Positions 7,015 through 13,859 of a stretch of DNA of 20,102 nucleotides are shown one piece after another. A model generated the notes under the pieces. It saw nothing but the letters and a program-made list of their open reading frames with translations. It was not told the origin of the DNA and searched no databases. This stretch comes from a virus: positions 2,179-22,280 of IMG/VR virus record IMGVR_UViG_3300000101_000204. The stretch is one strand, 5' to 3'. The number at the start of each line of letters is the position of its first letter. Position 1 is the stretch's first letter. The translations under genes were made by a program, and so were the position numbers.

Positions 7015-7686
7015 ATGAAAGACTTTAAAATAAGATGTTCTGCTATTGGTAAAATAATGACCAACGCTAGAAGCAAAACAGAAACACTTTCTAAGACTAC
7101 TATTAGTTTTTTAGAAGAGTGGAGTAAAGAGCAAATATATAATCGTAGAAAAGAGATATTTAGTAAATACCTTGACAAAGGTAATGCAGTAGAAATAGAG
7201 TCTTTGGACTTTATAGCTAAAGAATTAGACTACTCTAATTTAGTTAAGAATGAAAAGTCTTTTGAAAATGAGTATTTAACTGGAACTCCTGACGCTATTT
7301 TAGATGACAATTTAGATGAACATATAATAGACGTAAAAAATAGTTGGGATTGTTTTACATTTCCATTATACTTTAATAGTGTACCTAATAAAGACTACTA
7401 CTACCAGGCTCAAGGTTATATGGCTTTAACTGGAATAGATAAATATAAATTAATTTATACCTTAATGGACACTCCAGAGGACTTAATACAAAGAGAATAC
7501 TTTGGGGATGTAAATAAAGACTATGAAACTTTTGCAAGTCAATATAAATATTCTAATATTGATTCTAAATACAGGATTAAAGTCTTTGACATTTATAGAA
7601 ATGATGAGGACATACAAAACATTTACAATAGAGTTGAAGAGTGTAGACAATATATTAATAATCTTTGGGTAGATTTAAACTTTTAA
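7015..7686 (+). CDS. PDDEXK exonuclease, YqaJ / lambda Exo-like
   Basis: A 223-residue nuclease counted from the ATG at 7015, one base after the preceding stop. A more upstream ATG at 6994 would overlap the previous gene needlessly. Catalytic pattern: Glu60 in KGNAVEIES, Asp93 in LTGTPDAI, Asp106 and Lys108 in IIDVKNS, and Tyr/Gln in YYYQAQGYM (128-136). This matches the viral alkaline exonuclease family, which resects one strand of duplex DNA to give single-stranded tails for an annealing protein. The partner is probably the immediately upstream gene. All catalytic residues appear intact. Its stop overlaps the ParB-like gene's ATG (TAATG). Confidence 0.8.
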   Translation: MKDFKIRCSAIGKIMTNARSKTETLSKTTISFLEEWSKEQIYNRRKEIFSKYLDKGNAVEIESLDFIAKELDYSNLVKNEKSFENEYLTGTPDAILDDNLDEHIIDVKNSWDCFTFPLYFNSVPNKDYYYQAQGYMALTGIDKYKLIYTLMDTPEDLIQREYFGDVNKDYETFASQYKYSNIDSKYRIKVFDIYRNDEDIQNIYNRVEECRQYINNLWVDLNF

Positions 7687-8507
7687 TGATAAAAAAAGAA
7701 TGGCATTGGATGTCAGATTACAAACAACAAAAACAAATAACAATGGATACAACAAAAAAAATAACCGAAATTAATGAACATAAAATTGGTAGTTATAAAA
7801 GTGATTACTTAATTGATAATTTAAAAGAATCTTTAGTCAATAGGGATATAGTAGAAAACCATACAAAAACATTTAAAAATAAAATTAAAGAATTTGGTTG
7901 GTTATCTCCAGTTATAATTGATAAATCAGGCAATATAATTGAGGGTCATCATAGGGTATTGTCAGCAAGTAAATTAAATTTAAAAACAATTCCAGCTTAT
8001 ATTGTTGACTGGGTTAACACTAGTGACCTTGACGAATATCAAAAATATATAATAAGTTTAAATAATTCAAATAGAAAGTGGTCAGCTATAGATTATTTAA
8101 AGAGTTACGCAAGAAATAAAAAAGATTATACATTTGTTTATGATAAGTATAATAAAACAAAAAATGTTTTTTCAGTAGGAAATGTATTAAATATATTTTT
8201 TAACTGTGGTACAAGTCAAGAGTTTAAAGATGGAAAGTCTAAAATAAAAAACTTAGATTATAGTTTATATTTATATGAAAACTTTTTAAGTTTAAAGTCT
8301 AAGTATGGTGGTGTTAAATTTCAAGCATTTACAATTAATAGAGCTTGTGTTTTTGCACATCAAAAATCAATTAGCAATATAAAGATTATGAATTATATAT
8401 TTAAACAAATGGAGTCTTTAGCTAAAAACAATAGTCCACTTTTATCATCAGTTGAAATGATTAAACCCTGGTTAAAAGAACAGGTAGCAATTTATAAAAC
8501 AAAATAA
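7686..8507 (+). CDS. ParB/sulfiredoxin-like domain protein
   Basis: A 273-residue protein. Residues about 27-107 form a ParB-like N-terminal domain: INEHKIGSYKSDYLIDNLKE, then SPVIIDKSGNIIEGHHRVLSA with the GHHR motif (87-90) in place of the usual GxRR/GHHR nucleotide-binding turn. The rest is helical, with WSAIDYLKSYA at about 131-141 resembling the helix that follows ParB domains in phage proteins, then a unique C-terminal region. ParB-like proteins act as DNA-binding CTPases, nucleases or regulators. Sitting between an exonuclease and an SSB-like gene, this one probably works in recombination or replication. Starts at 7686 (TAATG coupling), 7710 or 7743 are possible; 7743 has the best A-rich leader and retains the full domain. 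Confidence 0.7.
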   Translation: MIKKEWHWMSDYKQQKQITMDTTKKITEINEHKIGSYKSDYLIDNLKESLVNRDIVENHTKTFKNKIKEFGWLSPVIIDKSGNIIEGHHRVLSASKLNLKTIPAYIVDWVNTSDLDEYQKYIISLNNSNRKWSAIDYLKSYARNKKDYTFVYDKYNKTKNVFSVGNVLNIFFNCGTSQEFKDGKSKIKNLDYSLYLYENFLSLKSKYGGVKFQAFTINRACVFAHQKSISNIKIMNYIFKQMESLAKNNSPLLSSVEMIKPWLKEQVAIYKTK

Positions 8508-8519
8508 AATAAACAAACA

Positions 8520-8789
8520 ATGGAAAAACAAAAAACAATATACTGCGGAGGCGGTAAAAAAATGAATGATAACTGGATGACTGTTACTGTTCACATAGAC
8601 AAAGTTAAAGAACACGTTTTCGATTATAAAGGAAATAAGTATCTTAAATTAAATGTAAACCTTAAGGACCAGCCTGACCAATTTGGCAAAGATGTTTCTT
8701 TGAGTGTTAATACTTATAACCCTGAAGAACAAAAAGAGACTAAGCCAGTTGCTGAGGTTTCTAATACTTCAGATGATTTACCCTTTTAA
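8520..8789 (+). CDS. Small SSB-like protein with acidic C-terminal tip
   Basis: An 89-residue protein. Residues about 20-64 alternate strands in the manner of an OB-fold (WMTVTVHIDKVKEHV, KYLKLNVNLKD, KDVSLSVNTYN). A flexible polar linker leads to the tail SNTSDDLPF, which closely resembles the DDxPF tip with which bacterial SSBs recruit partner proteins. The role would be to cover single-stranded DNA and recruit repair or replication enzymes. It follows the exonuclease and ParB-like genes and precedes replication genes, which fits. It is shorter than a standard SSB (about 110-180 residues), so either a reduced OB-fold or a different ssDNA-binding family is possible. Confidence 0.62.
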   Translation: MEKQKTIYCGGGKKMNDNWMTVTVHIDKVKEHVFDYKGNKYLKLNVNLKDQPDQFGKDVSLSVNTYNPEEQKETKPVAEVSNTSDDLPF

Positions 8790-8794
8790 GTATC

Positions 8795-9112
8795 GTGAAA
8801 GAGTCAAGCGTCTTGAAAGCATTGGGTTTAAGTTCGTTAGATATACAAACTATGTTAATGAACGGAATGACAATGCCAGAAATATCAAAGAAATATAATA
8901 TAAAATACATTGCTTTAATTCAGGCTTTTAAAATACAAAAGAAAGAGTTTAAGTATATTGACTTTAAACAACCTAAAAAAGAAGTAGAGGACATAAAAGA
9001 CGTGTCCTTTACTTCCGAAAGGTTATATACTGAAGATTCTTTAAATGATAATGAATTACTAGCCTACTATAAGTATGAACAAAAAAACCACGCCTATTAT
9101 GATTCACAATAA
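8795..9112 (+). CDS. Hypothetical protein with a helix-turn-helix-like N-terminus
   Basis: A 105-residue protein with a GTG start at 8795, 5 nt after the SSB-like stop; no ATG is placed to include the N-terminal helices. Residues about 12-47 read as two short helices followed by a recognition-type helix (LSSLDIQTMLMNGMTMPEI, then SKKYNIKYIALIQAFKIQKK), like the homeodomain or resolvase-type helix-turn-helix. The C-terminal half is acidic and Tyr-rich (LAYYKYEQKNHAYYDSQ). A DNA-binding or regulatory role is possible. The next gene starts inside its last codons. Function unknown. Confidence 0.6.
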   Translation: MKESSVLKALGLSSLDIQTMLMNGMTMPEISKKYNIKYIALIQAFKIQKKEFKYIDFKQPKKEVEDIKDVSFTSERLYTEDSLNDNELLAYYKYEQKNHAYYDSQ

Positions 9113-9452
9113 TGACTTTAAATATGACCTTAAACTAGGTATAAAAGGCGAGAGTTTAGTAGCTAAATTATTATCTAATAAAAAAATAGAAGTTAAAACA
9201 GATTTAAAAGCTAATAAAACTGGAAATGTTTTTATAGAATATGAAAGCAGAAAAAAACCTAGTGGAATTTCTACTACTCAAGCTGAATGGTTTTGTTTTG
9301 TTTTATCAAATGAAAATATAATATTTGTAGAAACCAAAAAATTAAAAGCAATGTGTAGATTTTTTTTAAAGACAAAAAAAGATGTTTTAGGTGGTGACAA
9401 AAATACATCTAAAGGAATATTATTACCAATAAATTATTTAATAAAATTATGA
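9075..9452 (+). CDS. Putative PDDEXK endonuclease / resolvase-like protein
   Basis: A 125-residue protein with a reduced PDDEXK-type core. It has Glu26 in IKGESLVAKLL, the catalytic pair IEVK (Glu39, Lys41), a following strand NVFIEYESRKKPSGI, and a strand and helix ending in NIIFVETKKLK. This arrangement (helix with Glu, ExK strand, EYES..KPSGI) is one I associate with small phage nucleases of the Holliday-junction-resolvase type. The substrate could be branched or single-stranded DNA. It overlaps the previous gene by 38 nt from the ATG at 9075, or by 14 nt if the ATG at 9099 is used; both keep the core. It precedes two replication genes. Enzymatic role inferred. Confidence 0.6.
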   Translation: MNKKTTPIMIHNNDFKYDLKLGIKGESLVAKLLSNKKIEVKTDLKANKTGNVFIEYESRKKPSGISTTQAEWFCFVLSNENIIFVETKKLKAMCRFFLKTKKDVLGGDKNTSKGILLPINYLIKL

Positions 9453-9838
9453 GTGAAAAACTACCCTTCTTTAAAGCTTTCCCTAGTCAATGGCTAGGAG
9501 GTGACATAATGTATTTATCAAAAGAGGACAAAGGTTCTTTTATAGACGCTTGTTTTCACTATTGGAATAAAGAATGTTCAATGACTTATATAAAAATGTC
9601 TAGGCGAATTAGTCAAAGTTCTTTAGATTTATTAATAGATGAGGGGATGATTGAAAAAAAGGACAACCAAATTAATATAAAATTTTTAGATATACAATAC
9701 CAAGAACGAAAAGAGCAATATAATAAACGAGTAGAGGCGGCTAAAAAGTCTAAGAAAAAAACTACATTTAGTGACCCTATTCATAAAAATACTAAATCAT
9801 TAAACAAATTTTTAAGCACTATCAATGGCAATACTTGA
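9449..9838 (+). CDS. Replisome-organizer-like protein (DUF1376/YdaU-like N-terminus)
   Basis: A 129-residue protein. The N-terminus LPFFKAFPSQWLGG...MYLSKEDKGSFIDACFHYW matches the pattern of DUF1376-type proteins, found at the start of phage replication initiators and primosome components as a winged-helix DNA-binding unit. After about residue 85 it becomes a strongly basic low-complexity tail (YNKRVEAAKKSKKKTT) without the usual C-terminal loader domain. It overlaps the upstream gene (ATGA at 9449) and the helicase-like gene by 14 nt. It probably acts as origin-binding or helicase-loading partner for the ATPase next door. The family link is moderate and the exact role is inferred. Confidence 0.62.
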   Translation: MSEKLPFFKAFPSQWLGGDIMYLSKEDKGSFIDACFHYWNKECSMTYIKMSRRISQSSLDLLIDEGMIEKKDNQINIKFLDIQYQERKEQYNKRVEAAKKSKKKTTFSDPIHKNTKSLNKFLSTINGNT

Positions 9839-10700
9839 GAAAGGTTTCGGACTAGACTACGCAATTAAATATAAAAACGGTGAAATTAAAAAAGGTCTAG
9901 GAATAAGCTGTCAAATTACTGATAAGTTTGTAAGGTTTAAGCCTGGACAAATGGTTGTCGTCTCAGGATTCCCAAACGTAGGTAAAACTTACTTTTTTAT
10001 TTGGTATTTACTTTGTCACTCTATAAATAATAAATTAAAATGGTGTGTTTGGAGTGGTGAAAATAGTCCAGAACTATTAAAAATTAGTATGATTCAAATG
10101 CTAACTGGACAAAAAGTTGAGGACCTTTCTGAGTCAGAGATTAAAAAACAAATAGAAATTATAGACCATTACTTTAAATTTGTAGACAATAGGAAACTAT
10201 ATACAGCATCAGACCTTTTAAATATATTTGCTAAACAAAGTGTAGACGGTTGTTTAATAGACCCTTATACTGGCTTAAATATTGAAAGAGGTGGCAAATT
10301 AGGACAGTTTGACCGTAACTATGTATTTTGTAACAACGTAAGGGAGTTTTGTAATAGGACAAATAAGACTATTTACATTAATACACATCCAATAAGTGAG
10401 GCTGCTAGACGAGTTTACAAGCCTGGACATCCTTTAGAGGGTTATGTTCAGCCCCCTAAGTCTAGTGATATAGAGGGTGGAATGGGATTTATTAATAGAG
10501 CCGATGATGTTTATGCTATTCACAGAATGGGCAACCACCCAGAGTTTAAAACAATGACAGAACTACACGTCCAAAAGGTTAAAAATGTTATGACTGGAGG
10601 AGAACTAACTACACTAGATGAGCCATTAAGATTTAATTTTTATAATGGTTATTATACAATTGGAGGTAATAATCCACTAAAACACATACAAAATGGATGA
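9825..10700 (+). CDS. DnaB/RecA-fold ATPase, probable replicative helicase
   Basis: A 291-residue RecA-fold ATPase. The Walker A motif GFPNVGKT is at 48-55 after a KPGQMVVVSG strand typical of DnaB-family C-terminal domains. The catalytic Glu lies in WSGENSPE (about 75-82), the Walker B strand is GCLIDPYTGL (141-150) and sensor-like YINTHP is at 183-188. The block SSDIEGGMGFINRADDVYAIHR resembles the region around the DnaB arginine finger. It lacks the DnaB N-terminal domain and no primase or polymerase is visible in the window. A helicase or recombination ATPase (Sak4/DnaB-like) is therefore the best description. The upstream replisome-organizer-like gene is a likely loading partner. Confidence 0.78.
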   Translation: MAILEKGFGLDYAIKYKNGEIKKGLGISCQITDKFVRFKPGQMVVVSGFPNVGKTYFFIWYLLCHSINNKLKWCVWSGENSPELLKISMIQMLTGQKVEDLSESEIKKQIEIIDHYFKFVDNRKLYTASDLLNIFAKQSVDGCLIDPYTGLNIERGGKLGQFDRNYVFCNNVREFCNRTNKTIYINTHPISEAARRVYKPGHPLEGYVQPPKSSDIEGGMGFINRADDVYAIHRMGNHPEFKTMTELHVQKVKNVMTGGELTTLDEPLRFNFYNGYYTIGGNNPLKHIQNG

Positions 10701-11004
10701 ATTAGATGTAATTTTAAGAAAAAACAAACTAGACATAATGATTATTAAGGCTAGTGCTGAGGTTGAAAAGACTAATAACAAAGTAAAGAAAGAGGGTTTA
10801 GAGATTTTAATGGATATACTAGAGCTTATTCACGACCTACAGCACGAAATAAGACAAGACAATAGGTTAATATCAAAACTTAAATATGAGAACGCTGTAG
10901 CCTACAAAGAAAATGCTATATTAAAAGCAGACTTTTCAAAGTATAAACATCAATTAATAAAAGCAGAATTAGAAACACCAAATAAAATTAAAAAAAATGG
11001 ATAA
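10693..11004 (+). CDS. Coiled-coil hypothetical protein
   Basis: A 103-residue, highly charged, all-helical protein. Heptad-like spacing runs from about residue 20 to 95 and should form a coiled coil. There are no catalytic motifs or membrane segments. The ATG at 10693 overlaps the stop of the ATPase gene by 8 nt, and its own end overlaps a tiny membrane-protein gene by 8 nt. It could be a scaffold or an accessory factor for the helicase, judged only by position. Confidence 0.6.
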   Translation: MDELDVILRKNKLDIMIIKASAEVEKTNNKVKKEGLEILMDILELIHDLQHEIRQDNRLISKLKYENAVAYKENAILKADFSKYKHQLIKAELETPNKIKKNG

Positions 11005-11098
11005 AATTTATTTTCTTATATTAGCGTCAAACATTGCAACTTTTTTTTGCGGTTGTGTATTTACTTTTATAGTAGAAAAGTATAATGATGAAAGATAA
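10997..11098 (+). CDS. Small single-span membrane protein
   Basis: A 33-residue frame starting at the ATG that overlaps the preceding stop. Residues about 4-26 (IYFLILASNIATFFCGCVFT) form one strong transmembrane helix containing two Cys, followed by a charged end VEKYNDER. This looks like a typical tiny phage membrane peptide. Its reality is supported by overlap at both ends: 8 nt with the upstream gene, and the next start (11088) inside its last codons. Function unknown; antiholin or superinfection-exclusion roles occur in this size class but are not shown. Confidence 0.5.
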   Translation: MDKIYFLILASNIATFFCGCVFTFIVEKYNDER

Positions 11099-11252
11099 AA
11101 ACAGAACTCTTAATGAATACCGACAAACAAAAGACTCAGTTTATAAAGATAATGATAGTATTGTTGAGCGTGATATTAATTTGCTTTGTAGGATATATCC
11201 TAATAACTATGAGTTAGGTAAAATAATAAGAAAACACTTTCAAAAATTATGA
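11088..11252 (+). CDS. Small hypothetical protein
   Basis: A 54-residue frame from the second ATG of an ATGATG pair (11085 or 11088) to a TGA at 11250-11252 that overlaps the ATG of the next gene. It begins KDKNRTLNEYRQTKDSVY and has a C-terminal helix LGKIIRKHFQKL. The Asn-Glu-Tyr-Arg-Gln start looks familiar from short conserved flavophage proteins, but I cannot name it. It fills what would otherwise be a 150-bp gap in a tightly packed operon, which supports it being real. Confidence 0.5.
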   Translation: MKDKNRTLNEYRQTKDSVYKDNDSIVERDINLLCRIYPNNYELGKIIRKHFQKL

Positions 11253-11623
11253 CTTTAAATGCTAACCAAAAAGGCAAACGTTTTGAGAGAGACGTAGCTA
11301 AACAACTAAATAAAAAGTTTGACACTAATGTAAGACGGACTCCAATGAGTGGCGGAATGTCCATAAAAGGCGACATTATAGACATTAATCCAGACTCTAT
11401 TTTATTTGACTACCATTGGGAATGTAAAAACCAAGAAAAGCTAAACATCTGGAAAGCCTTAGAACAGGCTAGAAGTGATAGACCTAGAGGCAAAACTCCA
11501 GTTGTAGTATTTACTAAGAACTTTGAGAAAGACTATGCCTGTTTAGAATTTGAGGACTTTATGAATTTATTATTAACCATACAACAACTACAAGATGAAA
11601 TCAACACTAGACCGAATAGCTGA
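11249..11623 (+). CDS. Holliday-junction-resolvase-like PDDEXK nuclease
   Basis: A 124-residue protein with the archaeal-Hjc/VRR-type core: helix NQKGKRFERDVAKQL with Glu13, RRTPMSGGMSIKGDI with Asp42, and HWECKNQEKLNIWKA with Glu58 and Lys60 (ExK). The strand KTPVVVFTKN follows. These residues form the metal site that cuts branched DNA. In phages such enzymes resolve replication or recombination intermediates before packaging. The operon also holds an exonuclease and another small ExK protein. It overlaps the previous gene by 4 nt and the next by 29 nt. The fold is confident; specificity for four-way junctions is inferred. Confidence 0.72.
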   Translation: MTLNANQKGKRFERDVAKQLNKKFDTNVRRTPMSGGMSIKGDIIDINPDSILFDYHWECKNQEKLNIWKALEQARSDRPRGKTPVVVFTKNFEKDYACLEFEDFMNLLLTIQQLQDEINTRPNS

Positions 11624-11939
11624 AATAATTAAAGAATATAAACAAACTGACGTATTTGACGGTAACAGCTTAAATAAACAACTAAAAGAATTAACAGCCT
11701 ATCTATATCATATAGAAACTATTAGAACTAAGGCACATAACGACTTTGAAAAGGTTATACATAATAGAGTCAAAGAGGGTTTTTCTGTAGCTAGAGCAAC
11801 TAATGAGGCTAATGTAGAAGTCCCTGAAATGTATGAGCTTAGAAGATTGTTAGAGTCTGGCTATAGGGTAATAGATGCAATGAGGACTAATATAAGTTTC
11901 TTAAAATCTGAAATGTACAACGTAACAAAAGAATATTGA
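11595..11939 (+). CDS. Hypothetical helical protein
   Basis: A 114-residue soluble helical protein. It starts with KSTLDRIAEIIKEYK and has a middle segment rich in Glu/Asn/Ala (EGFSVARATNEANVEVPEMYELRR). No motif that I recognise is present. It overlaps the resolvase-like gene by 29 nt and the methyltransferase start by one base, as part of the same operon. The position between a nuclease and a methyltransferase suggests DNA metabolism, which cannot be refined. Confidence 0.6.
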   Translation: MKSTLDRIAEIIKEYKQTDVFDGNSLNKQLKELTAYLYHIETIRTKAHNDFEKVIHNRVKEGFSVARATNEANVEVPEMYELRRLLESGYRVIDAMRTNISFLKSEMYNVTKEY

Positions 11940-12574
11940 TGACTATTACTAACGAAGATAATATGGAACTAATGGCAAGGTATGAAGATAACTACTTTGA
12001 CCTTGCAATAGTTGACCCGCCATACGGCATAGGAGCTGACAAGGCTCAAAATGCTGGAGGAGAGAAATATGGTTATAAAAAATATAAAGAAACTGACTGG
12101 GACAGTTCTATTCCTGACGCTTATTATTTTAAAGAATTATTTAGAGTAAGTAAAAACCAAATAGTATGGGGTGGCAATTATATGACTGAACATTTACCAC
12201 CTAGAATGGGATGGGTTTTATGGGATAAAGGACAAAGAGAGTTTAGTTTAGCAGATGGAGAGTTAGCTTGGACTTCTTTTCAAAAGGCATTAAGAATATT
12301 TACAATGCCTAGAGGTGCAGCACTTTCCGACGCTAACAATAGCGGTGGGAAACTTCATCCAACACAAAAACCAATTAAACTTTATGAATGGATATTAATG
12401 AACTATGCAAAGGAAGGCGATAAAATACTTGATACTCACTTAGGAAGCGGCTCAATAGCTTTAGCTTGCCACAATCTAGGATATGACTTAACAGCTTGTG
12501 AACTTGACAAAGAGTATTACGATGCAGCAATGAAAAGAATAAAACAACATAAACAACAAATAAGAATGTTTTGA
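11939..12574 (+). CDS. DNA methyltransferase 1, beta-type N6-adenine (DPPY) class
   Basis: A 211-residue enzyme counted from the ATG at 11939 (TGATG overlap with the previous stop); a TTG one codon earlier is unnecessary. Motif IV is DPPYGI (about 24-29). The C-terminal HPTQKPIKLYEWIL (motif X region) leads to motif I DTHLGSGSIALACHNLGYDLTACELD, where S-adenosylmethionine binds. The order DPPY, target region, HPTQKP, GSG is that of N6_N4_Mtase beta-class enzymes. DPPY favours N6-adenine. No restriction endonuclease is adjacent, so it is an orphan, likely for evading host restriction or for regulation. Both ends are nearly identical to a second methyltransferase at 14008, while the middle, the presumed target-recognition region, differs. 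Confidence 0.85.
   Translation: MTITNEDNMELMARYEDNYFDLAIVDPPYGIGADKAQNAGGEKYGYKKYKETDWDSSIPDAYYFKELFRVSKNQIVWGGNYMTEHLPPRMGWVLWDKGQREFSLADGELAWTSFQKALRIFTMPRGAALSDANNSGGKLHPTQKPIKLYEWILMNYAKEGDKILDTHLGSGSIALACHNLGYDLTACELDKEYYDAAMKRIKQHKQQIRMF
11960..11997 (+). repeat. 38-bp exact direct repeat, copy 1 (5' end of methyltransferase 1)
   Basis: These 38 bases occur again without change at 14029-14066, in the same reading position of the second methyltransferase gene. A second exact match of 26 bp links 12506-12531 with 14548-14573 near the 3' ends. The two genes therefore share near-identical ends at DNA level, pointing to duplication or gene conversion more recent than the divergence of their central parts. 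Recombination between the copies would delete about 2.07 kb. Confidence 0.9.
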
Positions 12575-13059
12575 ATAAAAAACTAATTAAAAAAATAGAA
12601 AACTTTATACTTTGGATTGGTAGAGAATATAATGTCGTGGAGTTACAAGACTTTAAACAGGACATTTTTATGATATTACTTAATAAAGGTGAGGATTTTA
12701 TCATACAATTAGACAAAGAAAACAGCGTTAAAAAATACGTTTATAAACTTTGTCTCTACCAAATAATTAGCGAGCGTGGACAGTATAGAACTAAATATTA
12801 TTTACCTAGTCAATTTAGTAGTATAGACGACATAGAAACATACTCTAATAGTTGTTTTAAAGACCAAGTATTAAAAGATTTAATTAACTCTTTACAAGGT
12901 TTAGACCGTATTATGATGGAACAACTACTAATTTGTAGTGGAAATAGAAACTGTTTAGCTGAAAAAAGCGACATACATAGAAACACTATACAATATAAGT
13001 TTAAAGAATTAGCAAATAAGATAAAAGAAAAATGGTCACTCAATGAATTCTATAGTTAA
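12571..13059 (+). CDS. Sigma-factor-like (ECF-type) transcription regulator
   Basis: A 162-residue protein starting with TTG at 12571, inside the stop of methyltransferase 1. No in-frame ATG exists before residue 33. Residues about 24-75 (ELQDFKQDIFMILL, then KYVYKLCLYQIISERGQY) resemble sigma region 2, with D..QD.F and a helix like the -10-binding one. Residues about 107-152 (LQGLDRIMMEQLLI, NRNCLAEKSDIHRNTIQYKFKELANKIKE) resemble region 4 with a helix-turn-helix. The length fits a minimal two-domain ECF-type factor. Located just upstream of terminase and structural genes, it could direct late transcription. A generic HTH regulator is the alternative; sequence similarity is distant. Confidence 0.55.
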   Translation: MNKKLIKKIENFILWIGREYNVVELQDFKQDIFMILLNKGEDFIIQLDKENSVKKYVYKLCLYQIISERGQYRTKYYLPSQFSSIDDIETYSNSCFKDQVLKDLINSLQGLDRIMMEQLLICSGNRNCLAEKSDIHRNTIQYKFKELANKIKEKWSLNEFYS

Positions 13060-13258
13060 TATATTAATAATAATTACAATAACTACTACTTGGGTAGACT
13101 ATGCTAGACCCTTAATAGATAAGTGGGATTTTAAGCCTTTAAACTGTAGCTTTTGCTTAACCTTTTGGTTATCCTTAATATTTTTTTTAATAACTTTAGA
13201 CCCAATAGTATTAACCTCACCTTTAATTTTACGTATAATTGAAAGACGACTAATATGA
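13043..13258 (+). CDS. Small membrane protein with Cys-Pro-like CxxC loop
   Basis: A 71-residue protein with two transmembrane segments at about 4-18 (IVNILIIITITTTWV) and 41-60 (TFWLSLIFFLITLDPIVLT). Between them lies a hydrophilic loop, DYARPLIDKWDFKPLNCSFCLTFW, with an NCxFCLTFW cluster. Similar loops (C-x-x-C before a Trp-rich helix) occur in small phage membrane proteins of Bacteroidota, but I know no function. The paired Cys could bind metal or form a disulfide. It overlaps the sigma-like gene by 17 nt and the next gene by 4 nt. Confidence 0.6.
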   Translation: MNSIVNILIIITITTTWVDYARPLIDKWDFKPLNCSFCLTFWLSLIFFLITLDPIVLTSPLILRIIERRLI

Positions 13259-13512
13259 CAGTAGAAGAAACTATAAAACTATATAATAAAACAAGTGCAT
13301 TTCCAGGCTCTATAGACATATCCTTTTTAAGAAATAACCTAGACCCTATTTTAAAAGAATTACATCCAGAAATGAAAATTAGTTGGGCGTGTAATAGTTG
13401 CGTAAAAAACCAAATGCAAATATTATTTAATTGGCTAGTCCAAAAAGAGGCAAAAGAAGTAAAGAAAGTAAAAAAGAAAAAAAATGTTAGACGAAAGCGA
13501 ATTACTAAATAG
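13255..13512 (+). CDS. Hypothetical protein with CxxC motif and Lys-rich tail
   Basis: An 85-residue protein, coupled to the membrane-protein gene by an ATGA overlap. It has a helical N-terminus (EETIKLYNKTSAF), a central SWACNSCVKNQMQILFNWL with a CxxC pair, and a strongly basic tail (KEVKKVKKKKNVRRKRITK). The basic tail suggests nucleic-acid contact. It has no recognisable family. The following gene begins inside its last 29 nt. Confidence 0.55.
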   Translation: MTVEETIKLYNKTSAFPGSIDISFLRNNLDPILKELHPEMKISWACNSCVKNQMQILFNWLVQKEAKEVKKVKKKKNVRRKRITK

Positions 13513-13708
13513 TGATTTTAGTTATGGTTATTTCATAGACGAGGACGGACTGTTTTTTTATTCCGAAATCAATGGTGATACTTACGAATGTTTTGATATT
13601 AATGGAGTAGCCTCCTCAACTTTTGATTTTAATGACAATTATAGAATTTTAGAATTAGCTTATATATACGAAAAGAATAATGAATTGGATAACAAAGAAG
13701 ATGTTTAA
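13484..13708 (+). CDS. Small acidic hypothetical protein
   Basis: A 74-residue acidic, aromatic-rich protein with alternating short strands (FSYGYFIDEDGLFFYSEI, then DTYECFDINGVASSTFDFND). The composition and beta pattern contrast sharply with the basic proteins on either side. Acidic phage proteins of this size can mimic DNA or bind host proteins, but there is no motif here to claim that. It is coupled to its neighbours by overlaps of 29 nt upstream and 8 nt downstream. Confidence 0.5.
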   Translation: MLDESELLNSDFSYGYFIDEDGLFFYSEINGDTYECFDINGVASSTFDFNDNYRILELAYIYEKNNELDNKEDV

Positions 13709-13859
13709 AGAAAAAATGTTAAAAAGGAGATTAACATATAATAATAAAAGAGTTTTTATAAAATCCTTAGATAGTAAATTAGCTATAGTAAGCCATACCG
13801 AAGAGGGAAACTACAAACAGTTTAAAGTTAATATAGAGGACCTAGTAGACTTTAAATGA
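13701..13859 (+). CDS. Small basic hypothetical protein
   Basis: A 52-residue frame from the ATG at 13701, which overlaps the previous stop by 8 nt; a start at 13680 would add seven residues. It has a basic N-terminal part (FKEKMLKRRLTYNNKR) and strands VFIKSLDSKLAIVSH and KQFKVNIEDLVDF, suggesting a small beta domain. The stop overlaps the next ATG (AAATGA). Function unknown; supported by its precise overlaps with genes on both sides. Confidence 0.5.
   Translation: MFKEKMLKRRLTYNNKRVFIKSLDSKLAIVSHTEEGNYKQFKVNIEDLVDFK

Noticed and set aside
8704-8898. 64-codon + strand frame across the SSB-like / HTH-like junction
   Set aside because: It overlaps two better-supported genes in another frame and has no conserved feature.
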